Made by a program: the position numbers and the translations under genes. Under the pieces are notes generated by a model that saw nothing but the letters and a program-made list of their open reading frames with translations, was not told the DNA's origin and did no database searches. Of a DNA stretch of 64,000 nucleotides, positions 33,400 to 44,515 are shown piece after piece. The first letter of the stretch is position 1; every line of letters starts with the position of its first letter. Source of the stretch: Sepiola atlantica (taxonomy: Eukaryota > Mollusca > Cephalopoda > Sepiida > Sepiolidae); assembly GCA_963556195.1 (NCBI GenBank), contig OY744525.1, forward strand, positions 83,452,665 to 83,516,664. Reading direction: 5' to 3'.

Positions 33400-33640
33400 G
33401 AAAGTGAACTGTCGCTTTACTTTCGACAGCCTTATAAGTCAAGCTTCCCTTATTTGGTCTTTTAGACCTCGCATTCCATGAGCGATGTTTCTGACAAAGG
33501 GAGATAAATTTCTGTTTTCTGGGTTGGAATCCATCCATCTAACACTTAATGTTGACTAGCTTTCTATCTTGAAGTTCTATGTTTTTAGCTCCTTACATTA
33601 GGTGGCTTCATGCCTTGTCAAGAGCGATGTGTATAAAACA
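33400..33640 (+). repeat. Dispersed repeat family T, copy 2
   Basis: Reverse-complement partner of 24090-24360; shared landmarks include CATTCCATGAGCGATGTTT, CTAACACTTA and GGTGGCTTCATG. Confidence 0.7.
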
Positions 33641-34026
33641 AATGTAAATATATTTTTGGATAGACTATATAATAATTTCAAGATCTGAGACATCAATTTT
33701 GCTGGAGTGAAATACATATCGATATCGTCTTTGTTCAGTTTAAACGGCGAGTTACACGAACACAAGGAATAAAATAAAATATAAGATAAATAAAATGTTT
33801 TATTTCTTGTTTTTTTTTCTCGTTATAATGGCTATTTCACGTGACAAAAGACGGTACTAATATGTTTTTAACGTTTATAAACGTGATTACCCCACTCTGG
33901 AAACCAACGATAGTGAAACAATAATTATTGGTTAATTCATCAAAGAAAAGATGCAACTCATACAAACGTAATTGACCCTTCCTTCTGTGTTCATTGCCTC
34001 AGAACGATTCTCTTTCTTTCTTTCTA

Positions 34027-34058
34027 TATGTATATATATATATATATATAATTTACTG

Positions 34059-34123
<65 letters not shown>

Positions 34124-34140
34124 CATATTATATATAATAT
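34027..34140. repeat. (TA)n arrays
   Basis: TA arrays at 34027-34051 and 34063-34120, then imperfect ATTACATATTATATAATATA. Confidence 0.9.
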
Positions 34141-34159
34141 ATTAATAAGAAATAACCCT

Positions 34160-34490
34160 GCGTCCGATAACAGTTTAGTAAAAACTAGTAATGCTGTATC
34201 TGTATTCAAATGTCGAATGGAAAAATGTGTCTCCAAAAACAATACATACTTGTATTTTTCGCCGTCTTACATACCACCTGCCCTCCCCTCATAGATCCGT
34301 TTACTAACATCTGATAGAACACGGCATCCCCAAAAAAGATTTCAGAATCATATAAGTAAAAAACACTGCCACCATCGCGGTCTCACATTGCAACCTGTAC
34401 CTCACCATAATCGAAGCCTTACTCATTCGAGCAAACAAAGCAACCATCAACCAAGCTCGATACGAGGCAGAAAAAGGTATACTAAATGCT
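34160..34490 (+). pseudogene. Penelope-like element C-terminal (GIY-YIG-region) fragment
   Basis: Frame pieces on the plus strand read NSLVKTSNAVSVFKCRMEKC then VSKNNTYLYFS, matching the start of the GIY-YIG-type region (the usual TYIG appears here as TYLY). After a stop and frameshift comes IPKKDFRII and IIEALLIRANKATINQARYE, matching the conserved C-terminal EALLI-R-x-x-x-P-x-IN motif. I assign it to Penelope-like retroelements from memory of the motif order; several retroelement groups share parts of it. It is broken by at least one stop and one frameshift, so not functional. It may be the source clade of the hammerhead-like repeats nearby. Confidence 0.5.
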
Positions 34491-34739
34491 TTTCATTAAA
34501 AAATAAAATAAAATAAAAATGATTTTAATCAACTTTCTCAATAAATTCAACACTTTTAATTTTTCTAACTTTTCACGTGTCTGATTAAGACTCATGGGAG
34601 TACAAAAACGTTTTCAGTCTTGGCGATTTCCTGTTAACACTTGTACAGAACATTAGATCGTGTGGCCGCAAACTTGAAATTATGGCAAAAAAAGAAACAA
34701 ACAGCAATTGTCACTGTTGTTTAAAAACATGCATCAATA

Positions 34740-34740
<1 letters not shown>

Positions 34741-34783
<43 letters not shown>
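34741..34783. repeat. (TA)n microsatellite
   Basis: TA array preceded by ATATATGTGTATATA. Confidence 0.9.
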
Positions 34784-34785
<2 letters not shown>

Positions 34786-35146
34786 TTAGTTCATATTATA
34801 TTCCAATAACCATGGTTTTTAAAATTATTTTTTAACATTTCCAAAAAACATAATATTTATGTGAGATATATTTTGTACGGTCCGTTTCATTTGTCTTGTG
34901 CCAGACAACATTTTTATGTCAATATCGTCTCTGCAACACTACAAAATCATCAGAAAACATTCACAAAAAGTAATAAGTTTCTTGGATTAAAGTGTCTTGA
35001 AAAAACCTACACTATACAGTACACTGAACTGACTTATATTTTCTCTGTTATCAATAATTGACAATCATTGAGCTGAATCTTTTAAGGAGACTACAAAGTA
35101 AAAGGAACTGATAGTATATTCTTTTACATATATTGTCATTAATAAT

Positions 35147-35147
<1 letters not shown>

Positions 35148-35191
<44 letters not shown>
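35148..35191. repeat. (TA)n microsatellite
   Basis: TA array at the 3' edge of the LINE endonuclease fragment. Confidence 0.95.
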
Positions 35192-35193
<2 letters not shown>

Positions 35194-35194
35194 T

Positions 35195-36045
35195 CATGCG
35201 AGCACACACCAGGCGATAATCTTTCCAGCACTCGGCATTCCTTTTGACTCGAACCTTGCAAACGTCCTGTAGATTGCATCTACGGGTGATGACGTAATCG
35301 ATCAATGTCATTTCTTGCATTGTTGACGAATTATTTTAAATGAAACAACGTGTTAGCTATCATTAAATCCAGCTAAGAACAGATTTTCAGTAAACACAAC
35401 CCGCTCTTATTCATACTTCCACCTCCACAACGTCCGAGTGGACGCCATGTTTGATATTCCCTACCCACCCACGCATTGAAATCCCCCAGCAAGACAATGT
35501 TATCATGTAGCAGAGCAAATAGGATAACTCTGTTACCATATTTGTAAAAGGATCCTACTATCTCAGCTTGGTTGTCCAGTGTAGGAGCATGAACAGAAAT
35601 AAGAGTGTCATATCGCTGATCAGATATAGGCCAACGTAAGGTCATAATGAGCTCATTTCGACCACAAGGAAGTTTCTCAAGTTTTGAAGCAACCCATTTC
35701 TTCAGAGCAAAACCATACGCCATTGTCGTGTTGTTCGCCTTCCGGTGTCCCGATTCAGTAAAACACATATTACAGAGCGTTTCTTTACACGACTACCAAC
35801 AATCTTGTCGTTCACAATCCTGTTTTACGATCCAGTAAAATACATATTTATAGCCCTCCTCTACACGACTACCCTCCTCCAACGATCTTGTCTCTGACAA
35901 GGCTGGCATATCAACGTTGAAACGTAACAGTTCCTGTACGGCCAGTCAGAACCATAACGATCAAGTAAGGTTCTGACGTTCCAACAAGCTATTTTAAAAT
36001 TACATTTTGTATTACTCATTACAATCATCCCGCTATCAAGCCACA
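35195..36045 (-). pseudogene. LINE AP-endonuclease (APE) domain fragment
   Basis: Minus-strand frames give, in order, FKIACWNVRTLLDRYGSD (the N-terminal WNVRTL motif of LINE apurinic endonucleases), then YDTLISVHAP, IVLLGDFNAWVGREYQTWR (the catalytic GDFNA motif) and, after a frameshift near 35340, LIDYVITRRCNLQDVCKVRV plus KDYRLV. The last pair corresponds to (H)-IDY and the C-terminal DH-R-LV motif. Here the first His reads Leu and the terminal His reads Tyr. The frames are out of phase with each other, so the domain is dead. The reverse transcriptase that should follow downstream is missing; a TA array lies there instead. RTE/CR1-like clades have this type. Confidence 0.8.
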
Positions 36046-37921
36046 TAGTCGGTAACTACATATGGATCACATACGCTAAAAGTACCAGCATAGTATGAAG
36101 ATTATAGTGATCAACACTGGTGCGACACGACAACCACTCTCTGATTATCAGCGACTATGAACTCAGTGACAGACAACCATCCCGATGACAAGTAAACCGC
36201 TCTGTATACTATGTGTGTTTGTAGAATGAACTCCGAAACGTGTTCACTAATTCTCCTGTAATGTGGAAAGATGGATAACAGCGGATGTTTACTATAGGGG
36301 AGGTGATAGATGGATAAACTTTCGATTGGTTGAGCATGATCACGTGTTGGGGATGGGGAATAGATAAGTTATCTAATTGCTGTTAAGTAGTACAGAAGAC
36401 TCGAATTAGCTTCTGGCTTCAGGGTTGCATAGAAAGTGAAATCTTAATGGTAGAAATAAACACCTGACCGGAGAAGTTGTGTCTGCGGAAGAAATAAATC
36501 GACATTGTGACTATGTTTTCCTTAAATAACCCAAAGCTTTATGAAGACATTAGATAATCACGAAACATTGGCTAAAATAGGCAATATACGTTGATAGTAA
36601 TGTTTATAGAAACCATATATTTCTAAATTAAAATATATACAGGTCTTTGAATTAAAACATTCTGGCGTAAGTGTTTTTTATAGTTTTAAATCAAGAACAT
36701 TTTTGTCAAATAATTAACGACCAAAAATTAAATAACAACCAAAACAAAATAATATGAATCAGTAATTATATATATATATATATATAATTTTTCCTCATGT
36801 TCAAACTAACTTAACCAAAACGAATTTCACTGTAAGTATTGTAAGTGAATAAAATAGGAATTCATATTGTAGTAATGTTCATTGTAAGAAAATTTAAAAG
36901 TAATTACACGATGAGAAATGTTTTTATTTCTTGTTGCAAGCGTTCAAGATAGTGGTCAATCCGTCATGAATAAAGAAAGGCCGCCTGTATACTTAAAAAT
37001 GATCTACGCTTGTGACATGTAATATAAACACACGTGTAAGTGGAAGATAGAATGAAAAAATATTTTACCTAGTATTATGACAAAAAAAATAATAGCAAGA
37101 AAAAAACTTTCATTGAAGAAAGATGTAGAGAGATGTTTACACTTCATTTTCCATTTAAGGGTGTAAGCTAACGCTTCTGGTTGTGTAAAGCAAAATGACT
37201 CCACTCTTACAGTATTCTTAGCAGGAATACGTATTTTAAGAAATAACGAAGCGAAATAAATTATATTCGTGCCAATAATATATGATGGTTGAAATTTAAA
37301 ATGAAATAATATTTCCATAGGTTACTTCAGACTAACATATAAAGAGTATGTACTGTATCAGACAATCATTTAGATATGTGTAAATATTATAGTCTTATGC
37401 CGACCTAATTAACACAAAGAGTCCGTATCGAGCCACTGGATCCCATTCGCTTTAAAGCACTATATTTCTGACCTATCTTCTTGATATAGCTCTTGTTCGT
37501 TCGTTGATCCAAAGAAGTGATGATCTTCTAATTTTACACACACCCACATATATTGTCACGTGCTTTTTGTAAGTCAAATATGATCATCGTAACGAAAGTA
37601 AATAAACAAAATGTTGTGGACATGATATTTCATACACGTCTAAAGGCAAAGAAACAGAGTTTAAGCAACGTTTCCGTTTCGATAGAAGTGATAAAAGCAA
37701 AAGAAAAAGGGATATAAAAATAAATATATATTTTGTTAATTAAATGAATATTGAATGCATCATATTTTTCCAGGAGGACAGTGGTGTGCTATGCACTGAT
37801 TAAGCTTTTTTTGGAGAATGTTTGGTAGAATTTAGTAAACCATAAATGTGTATATTTACAGAAGTGGGCAGATACAATTGTTTGTGAATAAAATGTTTAT
37901 TGAATGAACTAAGATTATAAC

Positions 37922-37922
<1 letters not shown>
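36046..37922. other. Unique AT-rich DNA, possibly LINE 5' sequence at the start
   Basis: The first 400 bp (to about 36450) are less AT-rich and lie upstream of the APE fragment in its sense, so may be 5' LINE sequence. A short TA run is at 36769-36786. Nothing else recognised. Confidence 0.35.

Positions 37923-37971
<49 letters not shown>
37923..37971. repeat. (TA)n microsatellite
   Basis: Uninterrupted TA array. Confidence 0.95.
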
Positions 37972-37974
<3 letters not shown>

Positions 37975-38282
37975 ATTATAAACATTCGATTAACAGCGCA
38001 TGGTAACTCTACATTATTTCATAAGAATGTTTATACAAGGATTAACAAACATTTGTTGTTCTACTAAAAATGGTGTGGCGTAAGGCCATCTAATAGTTGA
38101 CACTGTTACCTGGTGTAGAGATGTGTTTCATCTAATATTAAAAACAACATGAAATAAAAACAGACTTACTTCTTATATTGTAGTCAGATGTCCTAATGAA
38201 TTTACTGTAGTAGAAGATTTACAAAAACCGGTACTTACCTATAAAAGACAAAAGAAACAATATAAATAATAATAATCACACA

Positions 38283-38357
38283 TAGAAAAAGAAAAAGACG
38301 AAGAAGACGAAGATGAAGATGAAGATGAAGAAGACGAAGAGGAAGAAAGAGAAGACG
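38283..38357. repeat. (GAA/GAC/GAT)n trinucleotide repeat
   Basis: GAH trinucleotides repeat about 22 times. In one frame this reads as an acidic Glu/Asp tract continuing to about 38435, which could be exonic, but no ATG, clear acceptor or homologous domain supports it. Confidence 0.8.
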
Positions 38358-38439
38358 CAGTTTGTAAAATTTCAGACATTATAAGATTATTAACCCTGAC
38401 TGTTTATGAAAAATCAATACGATAACTTAGATTTTAAAT

Positions 38440-39060
38440 TTGAATCGACAATGAAAAAACCTGAATCGGGTATTTAAAATTCAAACACATTTAATGCCGA
38501 AATCGTATGTGTTTGCATAAAATTGATGTGTAGATTTGAATTTGAAATGATTTTTGACCCATATATTTATAAAAACATTTTCAAATTTCTAAATATTTAT
38601 TAAATCCTCTTGTACTGTTACAATAAACTCTGGTCTTATTTTTCTTCCCTCTCTCCCTCCCTGTCTCTATCTATATCTTCCTCCTGCTTTCCTTTCTTTC
38701 CTTTTTAATTATTTACATCATTCGTCTTTTTTTTCTATCATCTAAAACGTTAATGTACTGATGAAAAGTGTCATAAGCAAGCAAGCTCACAACATAATTA
38801 GCGTATATATTTAACAAAAATTCTTTTAAAAATTTTTAATAATAATTTTCATATTTTTCAAATATTTGAACTTTGGTTTTTTCGAAAGCCAACTTATCCA
38901 TCTGTATCTCTCCTCTGATGATAATATTTCGATCTTTGAAAAGCCGTGGCTTAAGGAAAGAATAATAAACACTAGTTTATTACTGAATACACCTTGCATT
39001 GAAAAATTGAAATTTGAAATAAATCTGGACAATCGTCGCATATTTATCACTCTTTTTTCT
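38440..39060. other. AT-rich DNA, nothing recognised
   Basis: No gene or repeat family recognised. Confidence 0.4.
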
Positions 39061-39165
<105 letters not shown>

Positions 39166-39181
39166 AATTAAAAATACAATA

Positions 39182-39244
39182 TTTTCTTTAACTGTACATG
39201 TTTAATGAAAACGATTCGTTCTTTAACTGTACATGTTTAATGAA
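39182..39244. repeat. Short tandem duplication (33-bp unit)
   Basis: TTCTTTAACTGTACATGTTT plus AATGAAA occurs twice in a row. Confidence 0.9.
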
Positions 39245-39245
39245 A

Positions 39246-39975
39246 TTAAACGAATAAATGATTATTTACAGAATGGTAAAATAAAGACATTTTCTCACAT
39301 AAAATTGACGGCTATGTTTAACCTATAACTATGTAGTAAAATACGGAGCACATAATATATAGTTAAAACTGAACAATATGCTGATAAAAGGTTGACGAGT
39401 CGTCGCATGAACAAAAAATTCCGCTTCATTTTTTACGGGTACAAAGCTTGTAATAAAATTGTTTAGTAATAAAGTCAGTATCTTCACGTAGGCAACGCGT
39501 CTTCGTATGCATTCTGATCAGTTGTAGAGGAAGGGCTGTTCTTTTATTTTCTATTTGTTTTATTTCCAGAGCAAGAGGCGTGCGCATGCGTGGGATGTTT
39601 ATTGATGGACGAGTAATAAACGAGCCGTCATGAAATTAATTTTCGTTCAAAACAACATCTATCAAAGATAGAAAAAAAGAAAGCATAGCAAATAGAAATG
39701 GTCACAGAGACGGGTGGATCAGATAATGCATGTTAATTTTATTTGTTTGTTTGTTTGTTTTCTCGTACCAGGTCCTATTTTTAGGGGGGATCAAACACGT
39801 GGGTTTCCACCCATTCTTGCCTGTTTATTTGGTCTATTTTTGATACTGTTCTTTCAACGTCCAAGCAAAATTTAATTAAAGTAGTATTTTTTTCTTAGAT
39901 TTGTTTCATTATTTCAATTTTACGAAGCAGTTATACAGATATTAGTTTGCATAACACGGACAACCCGTCTCTCCC
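39246..39975. other. Unique DNA, nothing recognised
   Basis: No gene or repeat family recognised. Confidence 0.4.
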
Positions 39976-39977
39976 AC

Positions 39978-39995
39978 TCTCTCTCTCTCTCTCTC

Positions 39996-40047
<52 letters not shown>
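39978..40047. repeat. (CT)n(TA)n compound microsatellite
   Basis: CT run followed by a TA array. Confidence 0.95.
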
Positions 40048-40055
<8 letters not shown>

Positions 40056-40129
40056 GAGAAAGGAAGGATGAAGGTAATCCGATGTAATGGTAAATGAAAA
40101 AGAAAAACACAAAAAGGATGTTTTTTTTA

Positions 40130-40218
40130 TATATTCATCAACGTTTCGTCTTTATTTGTAAGACTTCCTCAGGATGATAATTTTAAGAAAAATGTCATGC
40201 AAGTACGTGAAAATATTG
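40130..40218 (-). repeat. Dispersed repeat with hammerhead-like stem-loop, copy 2
   Basis: On the minus strand CTGAGGA (40172-40166) is followed by one A, a GTCTT/AAGAC stem around a six-base loop, and GAAACGTTGATGA. CTGANGA and GAAA around a stem is the hammerhead core layout, but the extra base before the stem and the lack of an evident stem III with NUH argue against a canonical ribozyme. Copy 1 is at 1188-1275. Confidence 0.55.
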
Positions 40219-40370
40219 GGTTGACATGATGGGAAGAAGTAGTAGCCAAAACTATCCTCATTAATTTCATTCCATGCTACTGACTTCACTAAGTCCGGAC
40301 CTCGGGCCTGCGCACTCAGTATTGGCTACTACTTTTTCTCTTCAACCCATCACGTCAACCCAATATTTTC
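40209..40370. repeat. Inverted repeat, about 45-bp arms
   Basis: GAAAATATTGGGTTGAC on the left pairs with the right end; AGTAGTAGCCAA also pairs. The loop of about 70 bp is GC-richer (CCGGACCTCGGGCCTGCGC). It overlaps the end of the hammerhead-like repeat, so the two may be one element. Confidence 0.85.
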
Positions 40371-40375
40371 ATTTC

Positions 40376-40377
<2 letters not shown>

Positions 40378-40406
<29 letters not shown>

Positions 40407-40407
40407 C
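40378..40407. repeat. (TA)n microsatellite
   Basis: TA array directly abutting the inverted repeat. Confidence 0.95.
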
Positions 40408-41020
40408 TAATAAGAGTGACGCCTTTGTCTGTCTTTTATCATATTAGAAATCGTACTTTTCTTTTTACTAGAAGTTGTTGAGTATCAGTTGCTTTAAATA
40501 TTTACTTTTCTTTGAAAATATTACTTTCAAAACAATAAAAAATACTATTTTAAAATGACATTACTATAAAATGCTACTGGAGAGAATACACTTAATTGAG
40601 ATTTGAATCGTAATACCAAATATGATCGTCCATTTCTAAAAACAAGGACCCAAAAGACCATTGCTGCAACAAAGTAAAAAAAATGTTTTATTTTATTTCC
40701 ACAAGTAAAAGGTTCAATGCAATTGCTAATTGATGTCAACTATCTTCCAACATTATTTACTGTTTGATTAGTAAACCACTTATATATTCAAATGATTGAT
40801 AAAGGTAGATATTAGTTCGGTTTAGCATATTTTTCTTTAGTTTAGGTTGTGGTATTTATGCTATCTTTGATCTTTTCGGTGTATTGATGGGTTAGTTGGA
40901 GCAATGTTTATTGAATCTCTGATCAGTTAGTGTTTTACTAGAAACCGGATGTAAGTAGCTGTACATTTGAAAGTATCATTTATTATTTTTATTGTAGCTT
41001 TCTTTTCTGGTTTTGTTTAT

Positions 41021-41025
<5 letters not shown>
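40408..41025. other. AT-rich DNA, nothing recognised
   Basis: No gene or repeat family recognised. Confidence 0.4.
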
Positions 41026-41027
<2 letters not shown>

Positions 41028-41075
<48 letters not shown>

Positions 41076-41152
41076 TACATGTATTGTATTAGTTTCTATA
41101 TATGTAAATCCGTTGAAACTCAAGTGTTTATAAAAAGTGCTCAATAACAAGT

Positions 41153-41185
<33 letters not shown>
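41028..41185. repeat. Two (TA)n arrays
   Basis: TA arrays at 41028-41073 and 41154-41185 with an 80-bp spacer. Confidence 0.95.
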
Positions 41186-41189
<4 letters not shown>

Positions 41190-41773
41190 AAGGAGTAATT
41201 TTCAAATATAACAAATCCAATTGTAATTTAAATATGACATACGCCAACTCCACGTATATATAAAAGTAAAATCCACGAGAAATCTATTGATACAAAAGCT
41301 ACGGCCCAAACGACAGACAACATGTAGATGGACAGTCACAAGACAACAACGTAACTATAAAATGAGCATCACAGGAAAAAGGGCAAGAGTCTGCTTAAAA
41401 GTTTCTAACACAAACCGATGAAAGAATCAATACGTAAATATGATGCACACTTAATATAATTGCATGTATTACAATGTAAACAAATTACTCAATAATGCAA
41501 TTCTAAGTTAGATCAGGACCGATATTTCGACTAAGTTTGGTGACGATTTGTAGAACTATGTTGACGCTAGCTTCTACATAAACGAACAAACTTGACTGAA
41601 AAAATAACTTTCGCTCGGCGGAAGTAATAAATAATTATGTTGAATGGCTACACAAATGCAATGGTATTAATCACATGCCGCGTCAGACCGTTTTATTTAT
41701 TATTTTATACCGAGAAGTTGTCATATCTATCCTGACCGAAGCATTACATATAGAAAGTAGGATTGCTGGAATA
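41186..41773. other. AT-rich DNA, nothing recognised
   Basis: No gene or repeat family recognised. Confidence 0.4.
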
Positions 41774-42035
41774 ATTGTCATTGCCTGATGCAGAGCGTTC
41801 ATCTAAAATATAGTTTTTTTTTGTTGCTCGCAGACCATTTAGTTCATCATGCGTGTCCAAACGTTACATTCAAGGAAGGGAGATTTCCTTGAATAATTAT
41901 TGGGTTGCTGGTGGAATGGGTTTAATGATTTAAAACTGCAATTCCGGAAGGAAACCAGTTCATTATTGATGATCGATCTCAGAGCATCTACAAAATGCAT
42001 TTTACAATATATATATATATATATATATATATTTC
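41774..42035 (+). repeat. Module X, copy 1, ending in a TA array
   Basis: Matches 44263-44508 in direct orientation: GAGCGTTCATCTAAAATAT, a T-run, GGGTTGCTGG or GAGTTGCTTAG, ATGATTTAAAACTG, GAAACCAG, CTCAGA and TTACAATATATA. Both copies run into (TA)n with no gap. Confidence 0.75.
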
Positions 42036-42367
42036 ATGATTTCTTGGGGAGTACAACATTTTATTATCGCAAGCAGACACTCCCTAAAAATCTTGGAGAC
42101 GATCCACATTCGTCTTAAACGTCCCTCCCTTTGTAAACAAAGGGAGTGTCTATTGGAACTAGATGTGATCAGTCTCTAAGATTCATCCCCCATTGTAAAT
42201 ATACCATAACGCTATTTTAATTTTTTTCTCTACTCTCTCTTTTCACCCTCTTTTTAAATCCATCGATACAGCATTTGTTAAGAGGCGGCGAAACCGGTCG
42301 GCTGGTTTTTTTTTAGTTGATTAACTTTTAATCATGAACGATAAAATTCATCTTACCTTCATGCTTG

Positions 42368-42370
<3 letters not shown>

Positions 42371-42440
<70 letters not shown>
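42371..42440. repeat. Compound (TA)n(TG)n microsatellite
   Basis: TA array followed by about ten TG units. Confidence 0.95.
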
Positions 42441-42711
42441 AGATATGTATTTTTAATATAACTGATGATAGTAACAGCGTTTGTATTTATTTTCACATCT
42501 TAAGCGGTAAAGAGTCACGCAGAAGATTACATTAAGTCGCCCTTAATAGTGCGTATTTTATTTTTATTTTTTTAATTGAATTTTACGTACATAGAAGTAA
42601 TCCATGTACACGTGTTTCTTGGTATCAGCTGTCATCAGCGTGGCTAACTTTGACAAGGATTACCTTGTGTCACATCTAGCCGTTGTATGTGAAAGGAAAA
42701 TAAGGAGGATC
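42441..42711. other. Unique DNA, nothing firmly recognised
   Basis: On the minus strand GCTGATGAC and AAGAAAC (about 42640-42620) lie in hammerhead-like order, but no stem II can be drawn. Not called. Confidence 0.3.
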
Positions 42712-42852
42712 CTGCAGAAGACTGGAGGGTATAACAACATACACTCTGAGAAAATGGCACAATAACGATGAAAACAGTAAAAGCCATTCAAATAATATAA
42801 ATAATAACACTCATCATATATAATATATATATAATATATATATATATATATT
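42712..42852 (+). repeat. Module Y, copy 1, ending in TA-rich sequence
   Basis: Matches 45268-45422 directly: CCTG-(A/C)-AGAAGA, GG-TATA-CAACATA, GAGAAAAT-GCACAAT, GAAAACAGT-AAAG and AAATAATATAAATAATAACA. Both copies run into TA arrays. Confidence 0.8.
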
Positions 42853-42905
42853 ACTGAAAGTACTTTGTATATTCAAATACATAGATACTCAATATATATA
42901 TATAT
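42853..42905 (+). repeat. Module Z, copy 1
   Basis: TTACTGAAAGTACTTTGTAT and AATACATAGATACTC recur at 43454-43494 with one difference. Both follow a TA array directly. Confidence 0.85.
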
Positions 42906-43200
42906 TTAGTGATATCAACCAGTGTCGCCTAATTCAATTAAAAAAATAGGGACATCTTATTAAAGTTACTTACTGCCTATCTCCCCCATTTTCCTTCTCT
43001 ATAATTATTAGATGAGACAAAATTAAATCAGCCACTATTTTAAATTAAAAATAATAAGAATAATAAATAAAATTAATAAACAAACGAAGAACTGTTTCAA
43101 TTGTCACATTTTAAAATGTAGACGTCTGTATTTTACGCGAACGGTTTGCCGGCGTATTTTTTAAGAAATTCCATTCTTTCACTCGCTTTGTATTCATTTT
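42906..43200. other. AT-rich DNA, nothing recognised
   Basis: No gene or repeat family recognised. Confidence 0.4.
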
Positions 43201-43204
43201 TGCC

Positions 43205-43401
43205 ATTAAAGACCTGATGATGATTCCGGAGAGAATCGAAAACGTTAGTCAAACACATGGATCCTTCATCAATTCATTCCATCTACACGTCAAAAAGATC
43301 ATTCGACGAATGGAAAAAATAAAAAAAGGAATCACTAAACAGAAGATTTCTGTCGTCTTCAATAACACATGCCTTAATGAAAAAATGCTGCCTAAATACA
43401 C

Positions 43402-43404
<3 letters not shown>
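43205..43404 (+). repeat. Hammerhead-like repeat P, copy 1
   Basis: At 43214 CTGATGA is followed by one T, a perfect GATTC/GAATC stem around CGGAGA, then GAAAACGTTAGTC. The following 150 bp align loosely with 43606-43770 (TCTACACGTCAAAA, TCG-CGAATGG, GTCTTCAA-ACACATG). It then meets (TA)n at 43405. The open frame running through it is not a recognisable protein. Confidence 0.55.

Positions 43405-43455
<51 letters not shown>
43405..43455. repeat. (TA)n microsatellite
   Basis: TA array between repeat P copy 1 and module Z copy 2. Confidence 0.95.
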
Positions 43456-43456
<1 letters not shown>

Positions 43457-43560
43457 CTGAAAATACTTTGTATATTCAAATACATAGATACTCTCTCTTT
43501 CTCTCTATACATATATATATATACAAAACATGAATAAAACCATAAATACGTATCTTTACT
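43454..43560 (+). repeat. Module Z, copy 2
   Basis: Second copy of the module seen at 42853, followed by a CT run and a short TA run. Confidence 0.85.
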
Positions 43561-43569
43561 AAACAATAA

Positions 43570-43779
43570 CGCATATCCTCCTGAAGACGGTCGCGAAGAC
43601 CGAACACGCTAGAGTAATGGCCCAAGAAACAACATTAGGCGCCACAATCCACCAATTGACACCGGAAACCCGACGAATCGCTCGCCGAGAATTTAATCAG
43701 AAAGATCGCAAAAAAAGAAAACTCCATGGTCTTCAACGACACATGTATGATAAACGACTTGCTGTCGAGATATACATAA

Positions 43780-43854
<75 letters not shown>

Positions 43855-43856
43855 GT
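43570..43856 (+). repeat. Hammerhead-like repeat P, copy 2, ending in (TA)n(TG)n
   Basis: CTGAAGA (43581-43587), one C, a GGTC/GACC stem around GCGAA, then GAACACGCTAGAG. The downstream part aligns loosely with copy 1 and runs into a TA then TG array (43780-43856). The 85-residue open frame (TPETRRIARREFNQKDRKKR) is shared only weakly with copy 1 and is probably not coding. Confidence 0.5.
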
Positions 43857-44069
43857 GTGTTTGACTATGGATGAAATTGTCTCATGTTCAAAGTTTGCTT
43901 TATTATTTGTCTATAATGAAGTTCACGGTGTAATACATTATTTAAGTAAAATCACGCTCCTAGTTTAGTGTGCAGTTTGTAGTGTTTCATTTTAAATGAA
44001 GTTAGCTTCTACTGTTTATGCGTCACTGGAAGTTTAAGAGAATACAAAGGATTAACAGATGAACTAGAC

Positions 44070-44071
44070 GC

Positions 44072-44118
<47 letters not shown>
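44070..44118. repeat. (TA)n microsatellite
   Basis: TA array with one CA interruption. Confidence 0.9.
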
Positions 44119-44119
<1 letters not shown>

Positions 44120-44185
44120 ATGTTAATACGAGGGAATGTACCTGTGAGTCTATCTTTTTCTATCTGTCTGTTTGTTTGTATTTCC

Positions 44186-44224
44186 TGATAGCTAGTTTTC
44201 GGCTATAAGCCTTATCGTCAAGTT
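44186..44224 (-). repeat. Stem-loop motif related to the hammerhead-like repeats
   Basis: Minus strand: TTGACGA, TAA, GGCT/AGCC stem, then GAAAACTAGC. A similar GGCTTATAGTCGAAAAC lies at 58723 on the plus strand. A more distant variant of the same layout. Confidence 0.35.
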
Positions 44225-44262
44225 CTTTGACGAGAGAAAAGGGTTATGGAATGCCAATCTAA

Positions 44263-44472
44263 TTTTCATTCTCTGATGCCGAGCGTTCATCTAAAATATG
44301 TTTTTTTTGTCAACTTATTTAGTTTATCATAATATTTATGTGACGCGTGGAACGCGGAAAAGGATTTTTTACAAATACTTGAGTTGCTTAGGAAGCGGGT
44401 CTGATGATTTAAAACTGGAAACCTTGAAACCAGGAATAACACCGACCTCAGATTACCTAGAATATGTATGTT

Positions 44473-44508
<36 letters not shown>
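44263..44508 (+). repeat. Module X, copy 2, ending in a TA array
   Basis: Direct-orientation partner of 41774-42035; see there for landmarks. Confidence 0.75.

Positions 44509-44515
<7 letters not shown>

Noticed and set aside
38283..38435. Acidic coding exon
   Set aside because: It is a GAH trinucleotide repeat without a start, acceptor or downstream domain; listed as a repeat.
43617..43874. An 85-codon basic protein gene
   Set aside because: The frame ends in a TA/TG array and its relative at 43217 has diverged without preserving the protein sequence.
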